This document shows, piece after piece, positions 38,511-41,809 of a DNA stretch of 41,809 nucleotides. The first letter of the stretch is position 1. Every line of letters begins with the position of its first letter. The position numbers and the translations under genes were made by a program. The stretch is taken from the NCBI GenBank assembly GCA_903970185.1, contig CAJCIC010000015.1:1-41809 (forward strand). The letters run 5' to 3'. This DNA is from Gammaproteobacteria bacterium (GTDB lineage: Bacteria; Pseudomonadota; Gammaproteobacteria; Burkholderiales; Burkholderiaceae_D). Under the pieces are notes generated by a model. The model saw nothing but the letters and a program-made list of their open reading frames with translations. It made no database searches and was not told the origin of the DNA.

Positions 38511-40514
38511 ATGGAATATCGTCGCGAACTTGATGGCCTGCGAGCTCTAGCGGTAGTACCGGTAATTCTCTTTCATGGCGGAGCCCGAGGCTTCACTGGC
38601 GGATTTGTCGGCGTAGATATCTTCTTCGTAATCAGCGGGTATTTGATCACTACGATCTTACTCAGCGAACATCTGAGTGGAGATTTTTCCATCATCCGAT
38701 TTTATGAGCGGAGAGCTCGCCGTATTTTGCCAGCGCTCTTCTTCGTGTTGTTTGCATGTTTGCCCTTTGCATGGTTTTGGTTTCTACCAGGAGACATGCA
38801 TAATTTCTGCCTAAGTTTGGTCGCCGTTGTCGGCTTTGTTTCCAATTTTTTCTTTTACTCTCCACACGTAAGTTACTTCGACACATCCACACAGATCAGA
38901 CCGCTCCTACATACCTGGAGTCTGGCGATCGAAGAACAATACTACTTAGCTTTCCCGATTTTTCTGATGTTCGCGTGGCGTTTTGGAGAGCGCAGATTAA
39001 TTTTCATTCTGAGCGTTTTCGCTGCGGCGAGCCTGATCTTCGCTCAACTAATTTCAACAACTCATCCAACGTTCGATTTTTATCTGCTTCCGACACGCGC
39101 TTGGGAAATTTTGGTTGGCGCAATCACAGCAACACGGCACTCGACCTTGAAATCCGGACCGTGGCCGGACGCTCTCGCATTGCATTGGGAGCAAGGTCTA
39201 GGTTTGATCGGAATTCTCCTCATCCTGGCGTCGATATACTTTCTGGATGTTAATACTCCCTTCCCTGGAATTTATGCAATTCCTGCAGTCGCAGGAGCCG
39301 CCCTTGTCATCTCGTTCGCCAGATCAACAACTTGGACCGGCAAGATGCTTGGGCACCCATTGCTGACCGGTATCGGTCTGATTAGCTACAGCGCATATCT
39401 TTGGCATCAGCCGCTCTTGGCCTTTGCAAGAGTCAGATATCTCGGAGACCCTCCGGCGTCTCTGATGATTGCGGTTGCATTGTCGGCGCTTCCACTGGCC
39501 TACCTTACCTGGCGATACGTCGAAAGACCATTTCGGGATCGAGCTCTCATCTCACGAAACCGAGTGTTCGCAAGCGGAATGGTCTGCAGCCTCTTGCTCG
39601 TGTGTTTCGGCGTCACAGGTTCTGCAACTCACGGATTTGAACAGCGTATACCTGAGTCGATTAGGTCAGCAAGTACGCTCAATTTTCCAAAGCGGGACGA
39701 CGGCTGGTGTTTCTACGACGTCGATAGCCTTCGGACACTTCCAATCGGCCCGAAAGGTACGAAGTGCTACCTTGGAGCAGCCATTGGCAAGAAAGAGGGG
39801 TTGTTATTCGGAGATTCTTTTGCGGCTCAATACGATCCATTCTGGGACGTCATCGGCAAAGATCGCTCGTTCCATATAAATTCCATTTCAACAAATTGGT
39901 GTTACCCAAGCGAATACCAAGAATCCATTGGACCTACCTGGAAAAGATCTTTGGAGCAGTGCGCCTTTAATAGGGCTTATGTTCTAGCCCATCTCGCAAA
40001 CTACGATTTCGTCATTCTTAGTGGATATTGGGGCGAGGTCTATCGCTTGCATCAGATGAGCGGCGTTAAATGCCTAGTCGGCTCCGCGTCATCGAGGTCG
40101 AGACTGGTAGTCATCATGCCTTCTCCAAAGCAGTTTGACGAGAATGTTGGATATATTCTCCAGAAATCGATGCTATTTCATGAGCCCTTTCATTTGGACA
40201 CCAAGAATAATTCAAGAGAAGAGTTGGCTCTGTTGGCAAATAGGGAACTGGAGAATTGGGCCAGGAAGTATCCAAACGTGATTTTCTTGCGGCGAGACGA
40301 TATTTTTACCTCTCACGGACACACAAGCGATATTACTGATGAAGGCTTGCCGTTCAGTCTAGATGGCATTCACATCAGTGTTTATGGTTCGAAGATGGCT
40401 GCAAAGTCGTTTCAAAGTTCTTCGATTTACCAAAAAATGATTCTTCAAATAGAAGAACAATCTCTTGAACGAGGCCCAGCTGCTAGTTCTTTCGCGATTA
40501 GCGGGAACGACTGA
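38511..40514 (+). CDS. OafA/YrhL-type acyltransferase with fused SGNH domain
   Basis: From the ATG at 38511 the protein has 667 residues. Residues 1-390 form the acyltransferase-3 membrane domain, with about 10 helices and the motifs YRRELDGLRALAVVPVILFH (catalytic-type His) and GFVGVDIFFVISGYLIT. LLHTWSLAIEEQYYLAFP also belongs to this domain. A C-terminal SGNH domain has GDS at residues 434-436 and DGIH at 618-621. Proteins of this layout move acetyl groups across the membrane and attach them to surface sugars. The start was chosen where family homology begins. The gene is clearly more AT-rich than the EPS core, suggesting a different origin. Confidence 0.92.
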   Translation: MEYRRELDGLRALAVVPVILFHGGARGFTGGFVGVDIFFVISGYLITTILLSEHLSGDFSIIRFYERRARRILPALFFVLFACLPFAWFWFLPGDMHNFCLSLVAVVGFVSNFFFYSPHVSYFDTSTQIRPLLHTWSLAIEEQYYLAFPIFLMFAWRFGERRLIFILSVFAAASLIFAQLISTTHPTFDFYLLPTRAWEILVGAITATRHSTLKSGPWPDALALHWEQGLGLIGILLILASIYFLDVNTPFPGIYAIPAVAGAALVISFARSTTWTGKMLGHPLLTGIGLISYSAYLWHQPLLAFARVRYLGDPPASLMIAVALSALPLAYLTWRYVERPFRDRALISRNRVFASGMVCSLLLVCFGVTGSATHGFEQRIPESIRSASTLNFPKRDDGWCFYDVDSLRTLPIGPKGTKCYLGAAIGKKEGLLFGDSFAAQYDPFWDVIGKDRSFHINSISTNWCYPSEYQESIGPTWKRSLEQCAFNRAYVLAHLANYDFVILSGYWGEVYRLHQMSGVKCLVGSASSRSRLVVIMPSPKQFDENVGYILQKSMLFHEPFHLDTKNNSREELALLANRELENWARKYPNVIFLRRDDIFTSHGHTSDITDEGLPFSLDGIHISVYGSKMAAKSFQSSSIYQKMILQIEEQSLERGPAASSFAISGND

Positions 40515-40560
40515 AATTTGTTTGAGGTCCGAACAACGAGCGATTCTTGACCTTCGTAGA

Positions 40561-41709
40561 TCATACGCGGTGACGAACATGGCGCCGTGTGTTTGCAGCC
40601 ATCGCCTCGACGCTACGCATTACATTTTTCGAGACAGCATCCCATGTCCGGGATTGCATCGATATTCTCGCGTTCCTACCTAGTTCTTCCCGAAAGTTTG
40701 GCTGCGTGGCGCATCGTTCAATCAAATCGGCCAAGGCAGTATTGTCCCCGGGACGGTGGAGAAGGCCGTTCTTGTTCGGCTGGATAAAATCCTGTTGACC
40801 GCAACATGCAGAAGTAATGCAACATAAGCCGAATTCCATAGCCTGCAGCAGCGATAATGGCTGACCCTCGAAGAAACTAGGAAGTACGAAGATATCGGCT
40901 TGCGCAAGAATCCGTGTCTCTTCTATCGGATCGAAGGAGGAAATTATCTGGACCGAATGCTGCAGTTGTTTTGGCCACTCGCCAATTATTGAATTCTCAT
41001 TTCCTAAGCCGGTGCCCGCCAAGAGCCAATTGAACTCAAGTCCTCGACTCTCCAACTCCACTGCTGCACGGATGAGCGTCGACGTCCCCTTGCGTTTTAT
41101 CCAGGATCCCGAGAACAGGATTGTAATCCTCCCATTTTTTCTTATCGGATGTTCATGACCAGCAGTTTTCGAAACTCCATTCTGGAAGACGTCTATCTCA
41201 TCCGGTGACCTACAATAGTAATTTTGGGCATACGCCTTATCCTGTTGACTGACTAGTAATAGGAGTGGGGCCTTTCGCAATCCGACGTCGCACCCACGTA
41301 AGCGCCAAAGGGGAAACAGCAGGCGGCTTCTCAGGTGGACCCGCTCCCGATCCGAATCGCCGCTCGTAACAAGTTCTTCCCATGCACGACGTTCTAAACC
41401 ATGACTAACCAACGCAACTGGTACCTCTTCGGAACAGAACGCGCCCGCTGCTGGTTCGTGAACCATGAGAACGTCAGGACGCCAGTTCATCGCGCGATAG
41501 CACCGGAGGGCGGCTGACGGGAAAAAACCGGGGTGCTTAAGAGGGCCAACTTCACGAGGGCCGATGGCCTTGAACACATGTCCCGAGGCTTCGAATGTCT
41601 CCTTCCAATGACATCCGACGCGCCCCATCCCCGTGGTCTTAGTCAGGTTGGTCTCTGCGATATACAAAATAGATAGCGGCATCCGCGTGGTCGGCCCGTT
41701 AGCAAGCAT
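40561..41709 (-). CDS. glycosyltransferase family 4
   Basis: This protein has up to 382 residues; an ATG at 41682 (373 residues, starting MPLSILYIAETNL) fits the first beta-strand better. The frame is also open upstream to the window edge, so a longer protein or an overlapping gene cannot be excluded. The donor domain has ILFSGSWIKRKGTSTLIRAA. The E-x7-E region is FFEGQPLSLLQAMEFGLCCITS, with Glu at the first position and Glu at the second. It belongs to the AT-rich block and converges with the acyltransferase gene. Confidence 0.86.
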   Translation of the reverse strand: MLANGPTTRMPLSILYIAETNLTKTTGMGRVGCHWKETFEASGHVFKAIGPREVGPLKHPGFFPSAALRCYRAMNWRPDVLMVHEPAAGAFCSEEVPVALVSHGLERRAWEELVTSGDSDRERVHLRSRLLFPLWRLRGCDVGLRKAPLLLLVSQQDKAYAQNYYCRSPDEIDVFQNGVSKTAGHEHPIRKNGRITILFSGSWIKRKGTSTLIRAAVELESRGLEFNWLLAGTGLGNENSIIGEWPKQLQHSVQIISSFDPIEETRILAQADIFVLPSFFEGQPLSLLQAMEFGLCCITSACCGQQDFIQPNKNGLLHRPGDNTALADLIERCATQPNFREELGRNARISMQSRTWDAVSKNVMRSVEAMAANTRRHVRHRV

Positions 41710-41809
41710 TGAGACGGATTCTACGAGATCGCGATTGGAATCGGGATATGCGCGTCGGGCGTTTAGCGTTTGGTGGACCCTAGAGCGGATTGCTGTAGCT
41801 AGAGTTTCC
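41710..41809 (-). other. unassigned right edge
   Basis: The last 100 bp hold no gene I can name. On the minus strand the frame of the GT4 gene stays open here, while the other two frames meet a stop within about 30 bp of the edge (for example a TAG at 41780-41782), which could be the end of an upstream gene. Confidence 0.3.

Noticed and set aside
1..41809. CRISPR arrays, tRNA or rRNA genes and complete insertion sequences
   Set aside because: I saw no regularly spaced repeats, no recognisable tRNA or rRNA segment, and no intact transposase with terminal repeats.

Overview
The window looks like part of a high-GC proteobacterial chromosome, most likely betaproteobacterial (Burkholderiales-like) or a related gammaproteobacterium. 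This is inferred from protein style and gene content, because no rRNA or other marker gene is present. It is dominated by one exopolysaccharide (EPS) and exosortase locus. The key enzyme is an exosortase of the XrtD type, an integral-membrane Cys/Arg/His transpeptidase fused to an EpsI domain (30690-32276). A matching secreted substrate with a VPLPA-CTERM tail is encoded near the other end (1138-1929).

Layout. (1) 1-4083, minus strand: a ShlB/FhaC-type outer-membrane transporter, the VPLPA-CTERM protein and a PstS-like secreted binding protein that runs off the left edge. (2) 4449-12007, plus strand: a PrsT-like TPR lipoprotein, a lone pseudopilin-like protein, a GT4 glycosyltransferase, a WcaI-WcaF fusion and a GT9 heptosyltransferase-like enzyme. 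(3) 12109-14798: genes unrelated to EPS, namely an ArsR-type regulator with an SRPBCC partner behind a perfect operator palindrome, a small FxLYD-like membrane protein, and a decayed AbiEii-like toxin module. (4) 14787-18334, minus strand: a secreted beta-helix protein and a GT4 enzyme. (5) 18423-33955, plus strand: the EPS core. It contains a Wzy-like polymerase; a DUF2341/LamG-ExbB chimera with ExbD, a TonB-like protein, a porin and a coiled-coil protein; then a Wza-like lipoprotein, an outer-membrane barrel, a Wzz/GumC-like co-polymerase, a ParA/BY-kinase-like protein with a degenerate P-loop, a lytic transglycosylase, the exosortase and a WecA-like initiating transferase. (6) 33924-38127: a methyltransferase (minus strand), a Wzx flippase, a GT4 enzyme and an SGNH hydrolase. 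(7) 38128-41809: a visibly more AT-rich block with an OafA-like acyltransferase and a GT4 enzyme, probably acquired or exchanged.

How it could work together. The WecA-like protein would load the first sugar phosphate on undecaprenyl phosphate. The GT4 and GT9 enzymes would extend the unit, and the WcaF-like, OafA-like, SGNH and methyltransferase enzymes would decorate it. The flippase, polymerase, co-polymerase and Wza-like protein would export and polymerise it. The exosortase would process VPLPA-CTERM proteins at the inner membrane, and such proteins are generally thought to be matrix or surface components. The TonB/ExbB/ExbD-porin block and the ShlB-PstS-like block are the parts whose role in such a locus is least understood.
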